Positions 26,822 to 36,909 are shown, counted from the first letter of the stretch. The stretch is 64,000 nt of DNA from Ensifer adhaerens (GCF_002007205.1 NZ_LAZS01000010.1:248001-312000), one strand, 5' to 3'. Numbers and translations: made by a program. Notes: generated by a model from the sequence alone, not told the origin.

Positions 26822-27424
26822 ATGGTAGATCATGGCTATGTTCACAAGCTGAAGGCCGGTAAGCCCGGCCAGCCGATATTCTTCGTGCTCCACGGGACCG
26901 GCGGCGACGAGAACCAGTTCTTCACGTTCGCATCCGAACTTCTGCCGGATGCGACAGTCGTTTCGCCGCGTGGCGACGTCTCCGAGTATGGGGCAGCGCG
27001 CTTCTTCAAGCGCACGGGCGAGGGCGTCTACGACATGGCCGACCTTGCTCGCGCGACCGAGAAGATGGCGGGCTTCGTCAAGGCGCTGGCTGCGGAGCAT
27101 CAGGCTTCACAGGTGATCGGCCTTGGTTATTCCAACGGCGCGAACATCCTCGCCAACGTCCTGATCGAAGACGGCGTGTTCGACAGGGCGGTGCTGATGC
27201 ACCCCCTGATCCCGTTCCACCCGAAGGCCAATGTTGGGCTCAAGGGGCGGGAGGTTCTGATCACCGCCGGCGAGCGCGACCCCATCTGCCCGGCACCGCT
27301 GACGCAGGCCCTGGCGGACTATTTCAAGGGGCAGGGTGCAGCAATCGAGACCGAGTGGCATTCGGGCGGACATGACATCCGCCAGAACGAGATCACGGCG
27401 ATCTCCCGGTTCCTGAAGGGCTGA
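26822..27424 (+). CDS. alpha/beta hydrolase, phospholipase/carboxylesterase family (MhqD-like)
   Basis: A 200-residue cytosolic esterase. The oxyanion loop is FFVLHGTGGDENQFF, the nucleophile elbow is GLGYSNGANIL (Ser in GYSNG), the acid is in TAGERDPICP and the His in SGGHDIRQNE, so the catalytic triad is complete. It belongs with YodD/MhqD-type carboxylesterases that accompany MhqO-type dioxygenases. The ATG at 26822 has an AGGAG site; a TTG 45 bases upstream is in frame but unsupported. The stop codon abuts that of the convergent permease gene. Confidence 0.88.
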   Translation: MVDHGYVHKLKAGKPGQPIFFVLHGTGGDENQFFTFASELLPDATVVSPRGDVSEYGAARFFKRTGEGVYDMADLARATEKMAGFVKALAAEHQASQVIGLGYSNGANILANVLIEDGVFDRAVLMHPLIPFHPKANVGLKGREVLITAGERDPICPAPLTQALADYFKGQGAAIETEWHSGGHDIRQNEITAISRFLKG

Positions 27425-28537
27425 TCATTCCAGGCGGCGACGGAAGAGCCAGGAGGCGGCCGAGAGAGTGACGATGGCGATCAGGAACAACGGGATCGTC
27501 TGTCGCGCCACCTCGGCCGCCGGGATGTCCTTGAGGAACACGCCCTTCACGATGACGAGGAAATAGCGCAGCGGATTGACATAGGTGATCGGCTGCAGCC
27601 AGGCCGGCATGTTCTCGATCGGCGTCGCGAACCCCGACAGCAGCATCGCCGGCACCATGAACAGGAACGCGCCGAGGATCGCCTGCTGCTGCGTCATCGA
27701 TAGGGCCGAAATGAACAGGCCGAGACCGACGACCGAGGCGAGGTAGAACACCGCGCTGCCATAGAGCAGCAAGAGCGAGCCGCGCAGCGGCACGCCGAAG
27801 ATGAAGACGGCCGCCAGAATATAGATGGTGATGTGAAAGAGCCCGATCATCATCGGCGGGATAAGTTTGCCGATCAGGATTTCATGGGTTCGAAGCGGCG
27901 AGACCATGAGTTGGTCGAACGTCCCGAGTTCACGCTCGCGCGCGATCGACAGGGCGGTCACGATCAGGCCGATCAAGAGCGCGATGCTGGCGACGAGGTT
28001 CGGGACCATGAACCATTGATAGGTGAGGTTCGGATTGAACCAGTTGCGGGCGACGACGGTGACGGCGTCGGCCGCCATGCGCTTGCCCGCCGGAGTCTCG
28101 GCGGCGAGCGTGCCGACGATGCGGCCGAGATAGCCGGAGACGATCTGCGACGCATTGGAGCGACGACCGTCGAGGATGACCTGCACCTCCGCCGCCCGCC
28201 CGGCCTCGATGTCGCGCGAGAAGGTGGGGCCGATCTCGACCGCGGCAATGACCGTCTGGGTGTCAATCGCCAGGCGCACCTCGTCGGGACTGTTGGTGAA
28301 GCGGATGCTGCGGAAGGTCGGCGAGCCCTGGATCTCCTGGACGAGGTCCTGGCTCCAGTGACCGTTGTCACGGTTCAGTACCAGAACGTCGACATTCGTC
28401 ACCTCGAGCGTCGCGGCATAGGAAAACACCAGGAGCTGCAGGATCGGCGGCACGATCAGAACGGTGCGGCCCTTGGGGTCGCGCAGCACCGCCAGCAGTT
28501 CCTTGACGATCAGCGCTCTAAGCCTTGTCCACCACAT
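27425..28537 (-). CDS. ybhR: ABC-2 type exporter permease (YbhR-like)
   Basis: A 370-residue ABC-2 permease: one N-terminal helix (GRTVLIVPPILQLLVFSYAATLE), a large extracytoplasmic domain of about 130 residues, then five helices with the typical FDQLMVSPLRTHEILIGKLIPPMMIG and a final stretch LPAWLQPITYVNPLRYFLVI. It is the last gene of a five-gene operon. The start at 28537 follows an AGAGGA site, directly after the stop of the preceding permease. With its partner it forms the membrane part of a drug/toxic-compound exporter. Confidence 0.92.
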   Translation of the reverse strand: MWWTRLRALIVKELLAVLRDPKGRTVLIVPPILQLLVFSYAATLEVTNVDVLVLNRDNGHWSQDLVQEIQGSPTFRSIRFTNSPDEVRLAIDTQTVIAAVEIGPTFSRDIEAGRAAEVQVILDGRRSNASQIVSGYLGRIVGTLAAETPAGKRMAADAVTVVARNWFNPNLTYQWFMVPNLVASIALLIGLIVTALSIARERELGTFDQLMVSPLRTHEILIGKLIPPMMIGLFHITIYILAAVFIFGVPLRGSLLLLYGSAVFYLASVVGLGLFISALSMTQQQAILGAFLFMVPAMLLSGFATPIENMPAWLQPITYVNPLRYFLVIVKGVFLKDIPAAEVARQTIPLFLIAIVTLSAASWLFRRRLE

Positions 28538-28538
28538 C

Positions 28539-29687
28539 TCAGCCGATCCTCTTGCGGGTGCTGCGGGCGGCAAGCGCGAAGAACACGCTGCCAATCAGGA
28601 GCATGGCGGCAATGGCCTTGCCGAACATCGGCCAGATGTCGCCGGCCAGAAACACTGTCTGCAGGCTCGGGATCAGATAGCGCGCCGGCACGATGAAAGT
28701 GATCCATTGGATAACCGTCGGCATCGAATTGATCTCGAAGAGAAAACCCGAGAGCAGGAAGGCTGGGAGAAACGCCGAGATCAGCGCGAGCTGCGAGGCG
28801 AGGAACTGGTTTTTGGTCGCCGCCGAAATCAACAGGCCCTGGCCGAGCGCCGGCATCAGGAAGGTTGCCGAGAGCGCATAGAGTGCCGCAACCGAGCCGC
28901 GAAAAGGAACGCCGAAGAGGAAGACGGCGAGCAGCACGCAGAGCGTCATCGAGGTGAGACCGAGGATGAAGTAGGGCAGCAGCTTGCCCGCCAAAAGCTC
29001 CGCCGCCGAGACGGGTGTGGCCATCATAGCCTCCATGGTGCCGCGCTCCCATTCGCGGGCGACGACGAGGGAGGTGAGCAGCGTGCCGACTAGCGTCATG
29101 ACGATGGCGATCGAGCCGGGCACCAGGAAGTTTCGGCTGGTCAGTTCCGGATTGAACCAGAAGCGCTGCTCGGCCGAGATCGCCGGCGACTGGCCGCCAC
29201 CGTCGTTGAGGCGTTGCCGCTCCCAGTTGGCAACGGTCGCCTGCGCGTAGTTTTGAACGAAGTTCGCGGTGTTGGGATCGGAGCCATCGACGAGCACCTG
29301 CAGGGCGGGGTGCCGCCCGGCCGCGTAGTCTGCCATGAAGCTCTTGGGGATTACGACGATGCCGCGCACCCGGCCAAGCACCAGGTCTTCCTCGAACTCG
29401 CGGCGGTCGCGACCGACCGCCACCGTGAAATAACGCGAGGCCTGAAATCCCGCGGCAAGGTCACGTGTCAGCGGCGCCTCTTCTTCGATGACGAGGCCGA
29501 TACGGGTTTGCGTGGTATCGAGCGAAACGCCGTAGCCGAAGAGAAACAGAAGGATCAGCGGCAGCACGAAGGCGATCAGGATGCTGCTCGGATCGCGAAC
29601 GATCTGGTAGCTTTCCTTGCGCACCAGTGCGGCAAAGCGTCTGGCGCGGGACGCTCGGCTTTCGAGATTGGACGGTTGCGTGCTCAT
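28539..29687 (-). CDS. ybhS: ABC-2 type exporter permease (YbhS-like)
   Basis: A 382-residue permease paralogous to the next gene: first helix (SILIAFVLPLILLFLFGYGVSLD), periplasmic domain, and five C-terminal helices with WERGTMEAMMATPVSAAELLAGKLLPYFILG. Its ATG (29687) overlaps the stop codon of the ATPase gene in an ATGA unit, so translation is coupled, and GGAGGC lies upstream. The frame is open further up inside the ATPase gene but has no support there. It pairs with the YbhR-like protein. Confidence 0.92.
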   Translation of the reverse strand: MSTQPSNLESRASRARRFAALVRKESYQIVRDPSSILIAFVLPLILLFLFGYGVSLDTTQTRIGLVIEEEAPLTRDLAAGFQASRYFTVAVGRDRREFEEDLVLGRVRGIVVIPKSFMADYAAGRHPALQVLVDGSDPNTANFVQNYAQATVANWERQRLNDGGGQSPAISAEQRFWFNPELTSRNFLVPGSIAIVMTLVGTLLTSLVVAREWERGTMEAMMATPVSAAELLAGKLLPYFILGLTSMTLCVLLAVFLFGVPFRGSVAALYALSATFLMPALGQGLLISAATKNQFLASQLALISAFLPAFLLSGFLFEINSMPTVIQWITFIVPARYLIPSLQTVFLAGDIWPMFGKAIAAMLLIGSVFFALAARSTRKRIG

Positions 29688-31414
29688 GCCGCCTCCTTCT
29701 CCTCCGACCCCTGGACGAGGGCGATGAAGGCGTCCTCCATCGTCGGATCCGGCAGCTCGTCGCTGGCGACCTGCGCCTTCAACTCGTCTGGTGAACCGAG
29801 CGCGATCGACCGGCCGCGATAGATGAGCGAAATGCGGTCGCAATATTCGGCCTCGTCCATGAAGTGGGTGGTGACGAGCACCGTCACGCCCTTCTCGACA
29901 AGGCCGTTGATGTGGGTCCAGAATTCACGCCGGGTGATGGGGTCGACGCCGGAGGTCGGCTCATCCAGAAACAGCGCTTCTGGTTCGTGCAGCACGGCGC
30001 AGGCGAGCGCCAGCCGCTGCTTGAGGCCGAGCGGCAGATCCTTCGCCGACATGTCGAGCAGGCGGGCGAAGCCGAAGATTTCCGTCATCAATTGGATGCG
30101 GTCGCGCTTGCGCGCGCCCGAAAGCCCGTAGACGCCGGCAAAGAAGCTGAGGTTCTGGGCGACGCTCAAGTCGCCGTAGAGCGAGAACTTCTGCGCCATG
30201 TAGCCGAGCCGGTTGCGCGCCTCGGCGGCATCGCGGCGCAGGTCGAAACCGGCGACGCGACCTTCGCCGGCCGTGGGCTTCAAGAGCCCGCACAGCATCT
30301 TGAAGGTCGTGGATTTGCCGGCGCCGTTCGGACCGAGAAGCCCGAAGATCTGGCCGCGCGGTATGTCGAAGGTGATCGCGTCGGCGGCGGTGAAATCGCC
30401 GAAGCGTTTCGTCAGGCCATGCGCCTCGATGACGGGCTTGGCGTTCCCGATGGCAAAGGGCGTCTGGGTTTCTGCGAGTTTCGAGCGGCCACCGGGGCCG
30501 CCGCCGAGCATATCGATGAAGGCATCCTCGAAACGCGACGTGGTGGTCGCCATCTCCGGCGCAGCCGAACCGTCGTCGGGGCCTCTTGGCATGGTCCCGG
30601 GCTTCATCACCAGGCGGATCGCTTCGCCCTGGATGACGCCGTCGACGACGTTTTCGTCGTCGAGATAGCGGGCGAGCTTCTGGCGGCGCCCTTGGGTAAT
30701 ACCGGAAACCTTGTAGACGCGGTCGGCGACCCTTGCGGTCAATTCGACGGGGCTGCCGGTAAACAACAGCTTGCCCTCGTTTAAAAGCAGAACGCTGTCA
30801 CAGGCCTCAGCTTCATCGAGATAGGCTGTCGACCAGACGACGCCGATGCCTTCCTTGGTCAGGTTCTCGACCATCTTCCAGAGATCGCGGCGCGAGATCG
30901 GGTCGACGCCGACGCCCGGTTCGTCGAGAAGCAGCAGCCTCGGCTTGCGCAGAAGTGCGCAGGCAAGGCCGAGCTTCTGTTTCATGCCACCTGAAAGCTT
31001 GCCGGCAAGCCTTGTGGTGAAGCGCCTGAGATCAGTGAATTCGAGCAGTTCGTCAAAGGTCGCCGTGCGTTCGCCGAGCGGCAGGCCGCGCAGATCGGCG
31101 TAGAGATTGAGGTTTTCCTGAACCGAAAGATCCTCGTAGAGACCAAAGCGTTGCGGCATGTAGCCGATCGCGGCCTGGATATCGGCGGCGTTCGCCACCG
31201 TATCGAAACCGAGAACCTCGACCTTGCCTTCTTCCGGCACCATCAGCCCGGTCATCAGCCGGATCAGCGTGGTCTTTCCCGCACCATCCGGACCGACGAG
31301 CCCGGTGATGCGCCCGCCGAGGATCTCGCCGTTGATGTGGTCGAGCGCCGGTGGCGCGTCGCCGAAACGCTTGACCACATCCGCGATGCGAACGAACGGT
31401 GCGCCGTCGGTCAT
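29684..31414 (-). CDS. ybhF: ABC exporter ATPase with two nucleotide-binding domains (YbhF-like)
   Basis: A 576-residue fusion of two ABC domains. The first has Walker [11 protein letters not shown] (about residue 41), signature [10 protein letters not shown] and Walker [14 protein letters not shown]; the second has [10 protein letters not shown], a degenerate signature [13 protein letters not shown] and Walker [13 protein letters not shown]. In the second domain the LSGG core is replaced by LPLG, as also occurs in YbhF-type proteins, so one site may hydrolyse weakly. It overlaps the adaptor gene and the next permease gene by four bases each. It powers the two-permease exporter. Confidence 0.93.
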   Translation of the reverse strand: MTDGAPFVRIADVVKRFGDAPPALDHINGEILGGRITGLVGPDGAGKTTLIRLMTGLMVPEEGKVEVLGFDTVANAADIQAAIGYMPQRFGLYEDLSVQENLNLYADLRGLPLGERTATFDELLEFTDLRRFTTRLAGKLSGGMKQKLGLACALLRKPRLLLLDEPGVGVDPISRRDLWKMVENLTKEGIGVVWSTAYLDEAEACDSVLLLNEGKLLFTGSPVELTARVADRVYKVSGITQGRRQKLARYLDDENVVDGVIQGEAIRLVMKPGTMPRGPDDGSAAPEMATTTSRFEDAFIDMLGGGPGGRSKLAETQTPFAIGNAKPVIEAHGLTKRFGDFTAADAITFDIPRGQIFGLLGPNGAGKSTTFKMLCGLLKPTAGEGRVAGFDLRRDAAEARNRLGYMAQKFSLYGDLSVAQNLSFFAGVYGLSGARKRDRIQLMTEIFGFARLLDMSAKDLPLGLKQRLALACAVLHEPEALFLDEPTSGVDPITRREFWTHINGLVEKGVTVLVTTHFMDEAEYCDRISLIYRGRSIALGSPDELKAQVASDELPDPTMEDAFIALVQGSEEKEAA

Positions 31415-32418
31415 TGCGTACCCTCGGGCTTCTCCGGCAGATGCACGGTCACCGGCATGCCCTGGCGGAGATCGGGGCCGGGCTTGTCGACCACGATGCG
31501 CAGGCGGTAGACGAGATCGGTGCGCAGTTCCGGCGTTTCCACCGACTTGGGCGTGAATTCGGCGACCGGCGAAATGAAACCGACCGTCGCCTTGTAGGGG
31601 CGGTCAGGGACGCCGTCGGACGTAACCTCGACGGTCATGCCGGGATGCACGCGACCAAGGTCCGGTTCCGCCACGTAGGCCCGGACCCATACAGGCTCGT
31701 TCAGCGAGATCACATAGACCGTGTCGGAGGGCGCGACGATGGCGCCGCTCTCGCGCACCCGCGAGAGGACCGTACCGGCGCTTGGGGCGAACAGCCGGGT
31801 ATCGGCGAGTGACGTCCGGGCGCTCTCGAGCTTGGCCTCGGCTGCAAGCACCTGGGCCTGAGCCGCCTCGATGTCCTCGATCCTGCTTCCTTCTTCGAGC
31901 AGTGCCAGCGCCTCGCGGGCAGAGGTGGCGCGCGCAGCGGCCGCCGCCCTGGTGGCGTTCGCCTCGTCGAGGTTGGCCTGGGAAATGGTGCCGTTCGGGC
32001 GCAGCTGTCGGGCACGCTCAAAGGCGAGGTTGGCGTTTTCGAGATCGGCGAGGCGTTCTTCATGGGTCGCGCGTGCCTGGGCGATTTCGGTCGGGCGTGC
32101 GCCAGCCTTCAGCTTTGCAAGGTTGGCCTTGAGCGCGCCGAGATCGGCCTGCGCCGCGGCGACCGCCTGCTCGAACGGGATGGCGTCCAGCGTCGCCAGG
32201 ACGTCGCCGGGCTTGACCGTGTCGCCCTCATCCACGGCAAGGCTTGCGATGCGGCCGTTGACGCGAAAGCCGAGCGAAACCTGGCGGATGTCGACATTGC
32301 CGTAGAGCACCGAAGTCTGCTCCGTGCCGATCCAGCCGAGCCGCCGAGGGAACTCGAACCACCAGGCACCGGCTGCGGCGCCGGCAGCCAAAATCAGCGC
32401 TATTGCTGGCCTGTTCAT
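31411..32418 (-). CDS. ybhG: HlyD-family periplasmic adaptor (YbhG-like)
   Basis: A 335-residue membrane-fusion protein: an N-terminal anchor ([17 protein letters not shown]), a biotinyl-lipoyl half ([23 protein letters not shown]), a long alpha-hairpin (about residues 85-200, rich in Ala, Glu and Arg), then the second lipoyl half ([23 protein letters not shown]) and beta-barrel. It links the inner-membrane exporter with an outer-membrane channel, which is not encoded here. Overlaps of four bases with both neighbours show a tightly coupled operon. Confidence 0.92.
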   Translation of the reverse strand: MNRPAIALILAAGAAAGAWWFEFPRRLGWIGTEQTSVLYGNVDIRQVSLGFRVNGRIASLAVDEGDTVKPGDVLATLDAIPFEQAVAAAQADLGALKANLAKLKAGARPTEIAQARATHEERLADLENANLAFERARQLRPNGTISQANLDEANATRAAAAARATSAREALALLEEGSRIEDIEAAQAQVLAAEAKLESARTSLADTRLFAPSAGTVLSRVRESGAIVAPSDTVYVISLNEPVWVRAYVAEPDLGRVHPGMTVEVTSDGVPDRPYKATVGFISPVAEFTPKSVETPELRTDLVYRLRIVVDKPGPDLRQGMPVTVHLPEKPEGTQ

Positions 32419-33119
32419 GACCGGTCCTCCTTCCCGCTGCCGAGCGTCGCGACCAGTTCGGCCGCGTGACGCCGCAAGATGTCGAGCTCGTCGGGGCCGA
32501 CGGCCTGCCAGCTCATTTGCCGGAGCACCGCCGCATGCGCCATGCGGAAGACGAGAATGCTTCCGACAAAGGAGAGCGTCCGCAGCCGCACATGCTCCGA
32601 TGCTGGCGGCTCGCCGAGAATAGTGGCAACGAGCCGGCCGGCCATGCCGATCATCGGGCCCATGACGTTGGCGTAGACCCGTTCGAAGGTCTCTGTCGGC
32701 TCCATCTGTTCGCGGATGATGAAGCGCGCCCAGCTCTCGGACTGCCGGCTGACGAAGAGGGCGATCATGCGCTGGACCACCTGGGTCAAAAGATCCCGTG
32801 CTTCCCCGGGCGACATCCGCTCGCCCTCGCCATCGAGACGGGCAAGACGTTCGAGGATCGTAGTTCTCAGTTCGCCGACATGTCCGATGATGATCGACGA
32901 AAGATGTTCGGCTGCGGCGATGTAGAGACCTTCCTTGCCGCCGAAATAGTAGGGGATTGCCTGGAGGTTGACGCCAGCCGTTTCGGCAAGCATGCGGGTG
33001 GTGGCGCCGTCAAAGCCGTAGCGGCCGAAGACGTCGATGGAGCTGGTCAGCAGCTTCTCGCGGGTGGCGTCTCCGCGGTCTTGCTTCATTGGACGGGGTG
33101 AGGTTTGTCTTTTCATCAT
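32415..33119 (-). CDS. cecR: TetR/AcrR-family repressor (CecR/YbiH-like)
   Basis: A 234-residue TetR-type repressor and first gene of the exporter operon. The helix-turn-helix is at about residues 17-65 ([28 protein letters not shown] ... [13 protein letters not shown]), and the rest is the all-helical ligand domain with the DUF1956-type segment [18 protein letters not shown] seen in CecR. In E. coli the same regulator stands before ybhGFSR and responds to cefoperazone and chloramphenicol. A palindrome at 33134-33162 begins 15 bases upstream, so autorepression is likely. Start choice between adjacent Met codons is uncertain. Confidence 0.9.
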   Translation of the reverse strand: MMKRQTSPRPMKQDRGDATREKLLTSSIDVFGRYGFDGATTRMLAETAGVNLQAIPYYFGGKEGLYIAAAEHLSSIIIGHVGELRTTILERLARLDGEGERMSPGEARDLLTQVVQRMIALFVSRQSESWARFIIREQMEPTETFERVYANVMGPMIGMAGRLVATILGEPPASEHVRLRTLSFVGSILVFRMAHAAVLRQMSWQAVGPDELDILRRHAAELVATLGSGKEDRS

Positions 33120-33133
33120 ACGCTGAAATTACA

Positions 33134-33162
33134 TCATTCCATTGATTAAGTCAATCGAATGA
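33134..33162. promoter_or_regulatory. operator palindrome of the TetR-type repressor
   Basis: Twelve-base arms TCATTCCATTGA (33134-33145) and TCAATCGAATGA (33151-33162) pair at 11 of 12 positions around TTAAG. The centre is 29 bases before the repressor ATG. Such long AT-rich dyads are typical TetR operators, and this one would control the whole five-gene exporter operon. Confidence 0.8.
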
Positions 33163-33269
33163 ATTTTAAATGCGGCGCGTCGGGCGATCGCCCGTGCCGG
33201 ACATGGCGCTGGGTGCGTGGCGGCGCTGCCGCCCCTTTCGTGGCGGAAAATTCAGGCGGGCCTTTCGGC

Positions 33270-34436
33270 CTAGGCGACGTCGCGCTCTTCGCCTCGTTCG
33301 AGCCGGCGCTGGAAGAGCGCGGCGATGAGATCGGATTGGGTGACGACGCCGAGCAGCCGGTTGTCCGGGTCGACCACCGGCATATGGTGCAGCCTCATGT
33401 CAGACATCGGCGGCACGAGTTTGGCGATCAAGGTTTCCGGCAGGGCCGACTGCACCTTGCGCGTCATGATGTCCGAAACGAGCCGCGGCATTTTCGGACC
33501 GAGGCCGATGACATTCCCGAGCCGCTGGCGGATGCCGCCCTGCGGCGCGAGCATCGCATGTTTCATGAAATCGGTCTGCGTGACGATGCCGACAAGGCCA
33601 TCCTTTTCGGTCACGACGGGGAGCGCCTTGATGTGGTGTTTGATCAGGGTCTGCCAGGCCTGCCGCAGCGACGTCTCGGGCGTGGCCGTGGCGACGTCGC
33701 GCGACATGATCTCGGCGCAGGTGATTTCGCCGGAGCGGCGGTTGAAGGCGCGGATCTGCGCCTGATGGATCAGTGCGTCGAGCTCTTCGGGGCTGACGTC
33801 GACCACTTCTCCATATTGGGCGAGCACCGCCTGCAGGTCTTCCGGAACGATGCCGAGCCGTTGTGTCGGTGCGGGATCGCTGGTTCCGTGTAGCTTCGGT
33901 GCCAGCGCAAGATGCGGATAGCGCCGGCCGGTCGCGTTGTTGAACACCAGCGCGATCACCAGGATGACCGCTGAATTGATGGCGACCGGCGACAGGACGA
34001 ACCAGTAGCCCGCCTCGTGGATCGCCGGGCCGCCGAGGACCGCGGTCAGCGCAACCGCCCCGCTCGGCGGGTGAAGGCAGCCAAGCAGCAGCATGATCGC
34101 GATGGCGAGCCCGACTGCGACTGCGGCAGCAATGACCGGGTCGGGGATCACCAGCGCCGCGGTAACGCCGATCAGGGACGAGACGGTGTTGCCGCCAACG
34201 ATCGACCATGGCTGGGCGAGCGGGCTCGACGGGGCGGCAAAGAGAAGGACAGCAGAGGCGCCCATCGGCGCGATCAGCAGTGGCAGGCTGGCGTCGGCGC
34301 CAAGCGCGTAGCTGCTGATGAAGCCGGTGAGCAGAATGCCGAGAAGCGCGCCGAGCGACGAACGCAGGCGTTCCAGGTGGCCGACCGGAACAAGCGACGG
34401 AATGAAACGCCTGATGTATGCGCGTGCCTTCGACAT
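33270..34436 (-). CDS. HPP-family membrane protein with two C-terminal CBS domains
   Basis: A 388-residue protein. Residues 15-170 are the HPP module of four to five helices (SSLGALLGILLTGFISSY, then LLIAPMGASAVLLFAAPSSPLAQPW and GCLHPPSGAVALTAVLGG, the motif naming the family). Residues 235-380 hold a CBS pair (MSRDVATATPETSLRQAW ... VTEKDGLVGIVTQTDF, then MTRKVQSALPETLIAKLV ... VVDPDNRLLGVVTQSDL). HPP proteins are linked to nitrite transport in plastids and cyanobacteria, and CBS pairs bind adenine nucleotides. No nitrogen genes flank it, so its role is open. ATG 34436 follows an AGAGG site. Confidence 0.88.
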   Translation of the reverse strand: MSKARAYIRRFIPSLVPVGHLERLRSSLGALLGILLTGFISSYALGADASLPLLIAPMGASAVLLFAAPSSPLAQPWSIVGGNTVSSLIGVTAALVIPDPVIAAAVAVGLAIAIMLLLGCLHPPSGAVALTAVLGGPAIHEAGYWFVLSPVAINSAVILVIALVFNNATGRRYPHLALAPKLHGTSDPAPTQRLGIVPEDLQAVLAQYGEVVDVSPEELDALIHQAQIRAFNRRSGEITCAEIMSRDVATATPETSLRQAWQTLIKHHIKALPVVTEKDGLVGIVTQTDFMKHAMLAPQGGIRQRLGNVIGLGPKMPRLVSDIMTRKVQSALPETLIAKLVPPMSDMRLHHMPVVDPDNRLLGVVTQSDLIAALFQRRLERGEERDVA

Positions 34437-34608
34437 GGAACCTCTGCGGAGGGAACGTAGGATTTGCACAGGCCATTAGCACATGGCGCGGAAATGGGCA
34501 TGAAATCCGCATCCAAAAACCGCCGCCGGATTAAAATATATGCATCGCGCCTAAAAAGAGCGCGTTGTCGCACGGTCAGTAGACCGGCAATCTCTTCGTA
34601 TCGAATGA

Positions 34609-35967
34609 CTAGATTGAAACGGCTGCAGAAAAATCGATCGAGACCTTGGTGCCGCGGCCGGGCGCTGTATCGACGGCGAGGGTTGCCCTGTGCAGCTCGC
34701 TGATGCGCCGCACGATTTTCAAGCCAAGGCCGAGCTCGCCGGAGCTCTTCACGTAGCCGAGGTCTTCGTTGTGTTCCGGAAGATCGATGAGGCCCTTGCC
34801 GTTGTCCTCGACCGCGACAACCGGGCCGGGGCCGCAGGCAAGGACGATCCGGGTCCCCGGCGGGTTGTGCTTGACGGCGTTCTCGATGAGGTTGCGCAGC
34901 ATGTTTTCGACGAGTGCCGGGATGGCCGTTACCGGTGGCGTACCTTCGTCCACGAATTCGAGGGACTTGTCGTGGTCGAAGACGAAAGGTGCGATCGCCT
35001 CCGCCACGGCGGCGCCGATCTGTGACAGGCTGGTGCGCTGGTAGGCAGAGGGATCGACGGCATCGGCACGCGCGAGCGAAGTCAATTGCTCCAGAATATG
35101 GGTCAGTGCGTCCAGATCGCGTTCCGCATTGCGTGCTCTCGGGTCGTCGATGCGGCTCAGTTCCATCTTGGCGATCGACACTGGCGTTCGGATTTCATGG
35201 GCGATCGACGACGAAAACAGCTTCTGCGACTGGATGAGATCGGCGACGCGCGTCAGCATCCGGTTGACGGCAACGACGAGCCGGGCGATCTCCTGCGGCA
35301 TTCGCGTCAGCGGCAGGCGCGCATTGCTGTCGCGGGGGTCGAGGGCGTCGGCTGCCTGCGCCGCTCTCGCGACCGGCCTCAAGGCGCTGCGGATCGACCA
35401 GATCGTCGCGCCGATCACAAGGCAGAACATCAGCGTCATCGGCACGATCATCGAATCCGACATTTCGTGAAAGAGCGCGCTGTACATGAAGCCGTTCGGG
35501 TCGTTGAGGATCGCGAGTTCGACCAGAACGGTCGTCCCGTTGCGTTCGAAGGTCTGGCCGCCAGCCACGCTGAACGGTTTTCCGGGGGCAATCAGGCGTT
35601 TCCAGAACTGCGGGGCATCGACGCTGAGGGGCAGAAAATGCTGGGAACACTCGGCCGTGCAGTTCGAATGGATAAGCTCTCCGGACGCGGTGCGGATACG
35701 CAGGAAGATCGCGCCGTTGTCGTCCGGCCGGTCGATGTATCGTTCACGCACGTCACGACCGGGTTCGTAATGCGCCACTCCGTCGCGCACCTGGACATAG
35801 CCGATCAGGTTTTCGGTTTCCTGCTGCAGCATGAGCACGCTCAGCTTGTCGTCGTCGAACCAGTAGTCGGCGAAGACGACACCGATCTGGATCGCCATCG
35901 CCAGCAGTGAAAAGGCGACGATGCGGCGCGATACGATGCCGATCAAGGAAGGGTTTCGGATCCTCAT
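34609..35967 (-). CDS. sensor histidine kinase of an OmpR-type system, likely PmrB/BasS-like
   Basis: A 452-residue membrane kinase with two helices (about residues 15-34 and 175-195), an intervening periplasmic domain of about 140 residues with a Cys pair (NCTAEC), a HAMP-like linker, the H-box SSIAHEIRTPVSIAKMEL and the ATPase domain with LIENAVKHN, VEDNGKG and ELGLGLKIV. Its ATG overlaps the stop of the response-regulator gene in an ATGA unit. Divergence of the pair from a phosphoethanolamine transferase gene suggests it senses cations, antimicrobial peptides or acid. That signal assignment is inference. Confidence 0.88.
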   Translation of the reverse strand: MRIRNPSLIGIVSRRIVAFSLLAMAIQIGVVFADYWFDDDKLSVLMLQQETENLIGYVQVRDGVAHYEPGRDVRERYIDRPDDNGAIFLRIRTASGELIHSNCTAECSQHFLPLSVDAPQFWKRLIAPGKPFSVAGGQTFERNGTTVLVELAILNDPNGFMYSALFHEMSDSMIVPMTLMFCLVIGATIWSIRSALRPVARAAQAADALDPRDSNARLPLTRMPQEIARLVVAVNRMLTRVADLIQSQKLFSSSIAHEIRTPVSIAKMELSRIDDPRARNAERDLDALTHILEQLTSLARADAVDPSAYQRTSLSQIGAAVAEAIAPFVFDHDKSLEFVDEGTPPVTAIPALVENMLRNLIENAVKHNPPGTRIVLACGPGPVVAVEDNGKGLIDLPEHNEDLGYVKSSGELGLGLKIVRRISELHRATLAVDTAPGRGTKVSIDFSAAVSI

Positions 35968-36638
35968 GGCGCCTGCCTGAGGAGATAGCCGATGCCGCGC
36001 ACCGTCTCGATCTGCACCCCGGTGTCGAGAGGTTGCAGGCGCTTGCGCACCCTTGAAACAGCCAGTTCGAGTGCGTTGGGCGTGACTTCCTGGCCATATT
36101 CCGAAAGGGCGGTCTCAAGCTTGCGCTTCGGTACGACGCGGCCGACCTCGCGCATGAGGATCTCGATCAGGGACCGCTCGCGCGGCGGCAACGGCACCAC
36201 CGTGCCGTCGCAGGTGAGGTCGGCGGTCGCCGGGTCGTAGCGAAGCGTCCCGGCCTCGAGCACGGGCTGCACCGCCTGGGGATTGCGCCTGAGCATGGCG
36301 CGGCAGCGCGAGAGCAGTTCGCGGTGATGAAACGGCTTTACGAGATAGTCGTCGGCCCCGGCATCGAGCCCAGCGATACGATCGTCGACGGAGCCCTTGG
36401 CCGTGATGATGAGCACCGGCAGCCCCGGATATTCCTGGCGCACGCGGCGAAGCAGCGACAATCCGTCGCCATCGGGCAGTCCGAGATCGAGCAGCACCAG
36501 GTCGTGCTCGCGCGCCGCGATTGCCGTTTCGGCATCGGCCACGCTTGAAACCGCATCGAGGCGCCAGCCTGCATCCCGCATGGTTTCTCCGACCAGTTCA
36601 ACCAGTCGCGGACTGTCTTCGACCAGGAGCAGGCGCAT
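35964..36638 (-). CDS. OmpR-family response regulator
   Basis: A 224-residue two-domain regulator. The receiver has Asp51 in LVLLDLGLPDGDG, Thr in LIITAKG and Lys in YLVKPF; the C-terminal winged helix is seen from about residue 125 (LRYDPATADLTCDG) to the end (VRGIGYLL). The ATG at 36638 gives the standard start MRLLLVEDS; an upstream extension of 67 codons has no homology. It is cotranscribed with the sensor kinase and divergent from eptA, 271 bases away, so eptA is its likely target. Confidence 0.9.
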   Translation of the reverse strand: MRLLLVEDSPRLVELVGETMRDAGWRLDAVSSVADAETAIAAREHDLVLLDLGLPDGDGLSLLRRVRQEYPGLPVLIITAKGSVDDRIAGLDAGADDYLVKPFHHRELLSRCRAMLRRNPQAVQPVLEAGTLRYDPATADLTCDGTVVPLPPRERSLIEILMREVGRVVPKRKLETALSEYGQEVTPNALELAVSRVRKRLQPLDTGVQIETVRGIGYLLRQAP

Positions 36639-36909
36639 TGATTCGTCTCGATAGTGCAGGGGCCGCGCCGACCATATGGGCTTTCGCTGGGGCTGCCAAC
36701 CGCTTGCGGTGATACCTACCGGCGCGCGTATCGGCGGGACAACGAGCAATCTTGACGGGGTTTGGACAGCTTGTCCGTCGTATCTCGATTGCCGAGGGGG
36801 AGGCTGTGTTCGAACAGGCGGCCGCAACGCGGCCTCCAACCCGACTGAATGCCCGCGCCCGTAGCGTCCCTCCCAGGCGCTCGTGCAGTCGCCCTAGGAG
36901 ACGACAGTT

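Noticed and set aside
32415-33119. Alternative short start for the TetR-type repressor at 33089
   Set aside because: Neither candidate has a good ribosome site. The longer form was kept because the palindrome sits at a normal operator distance from it, but the choice is uncertain.
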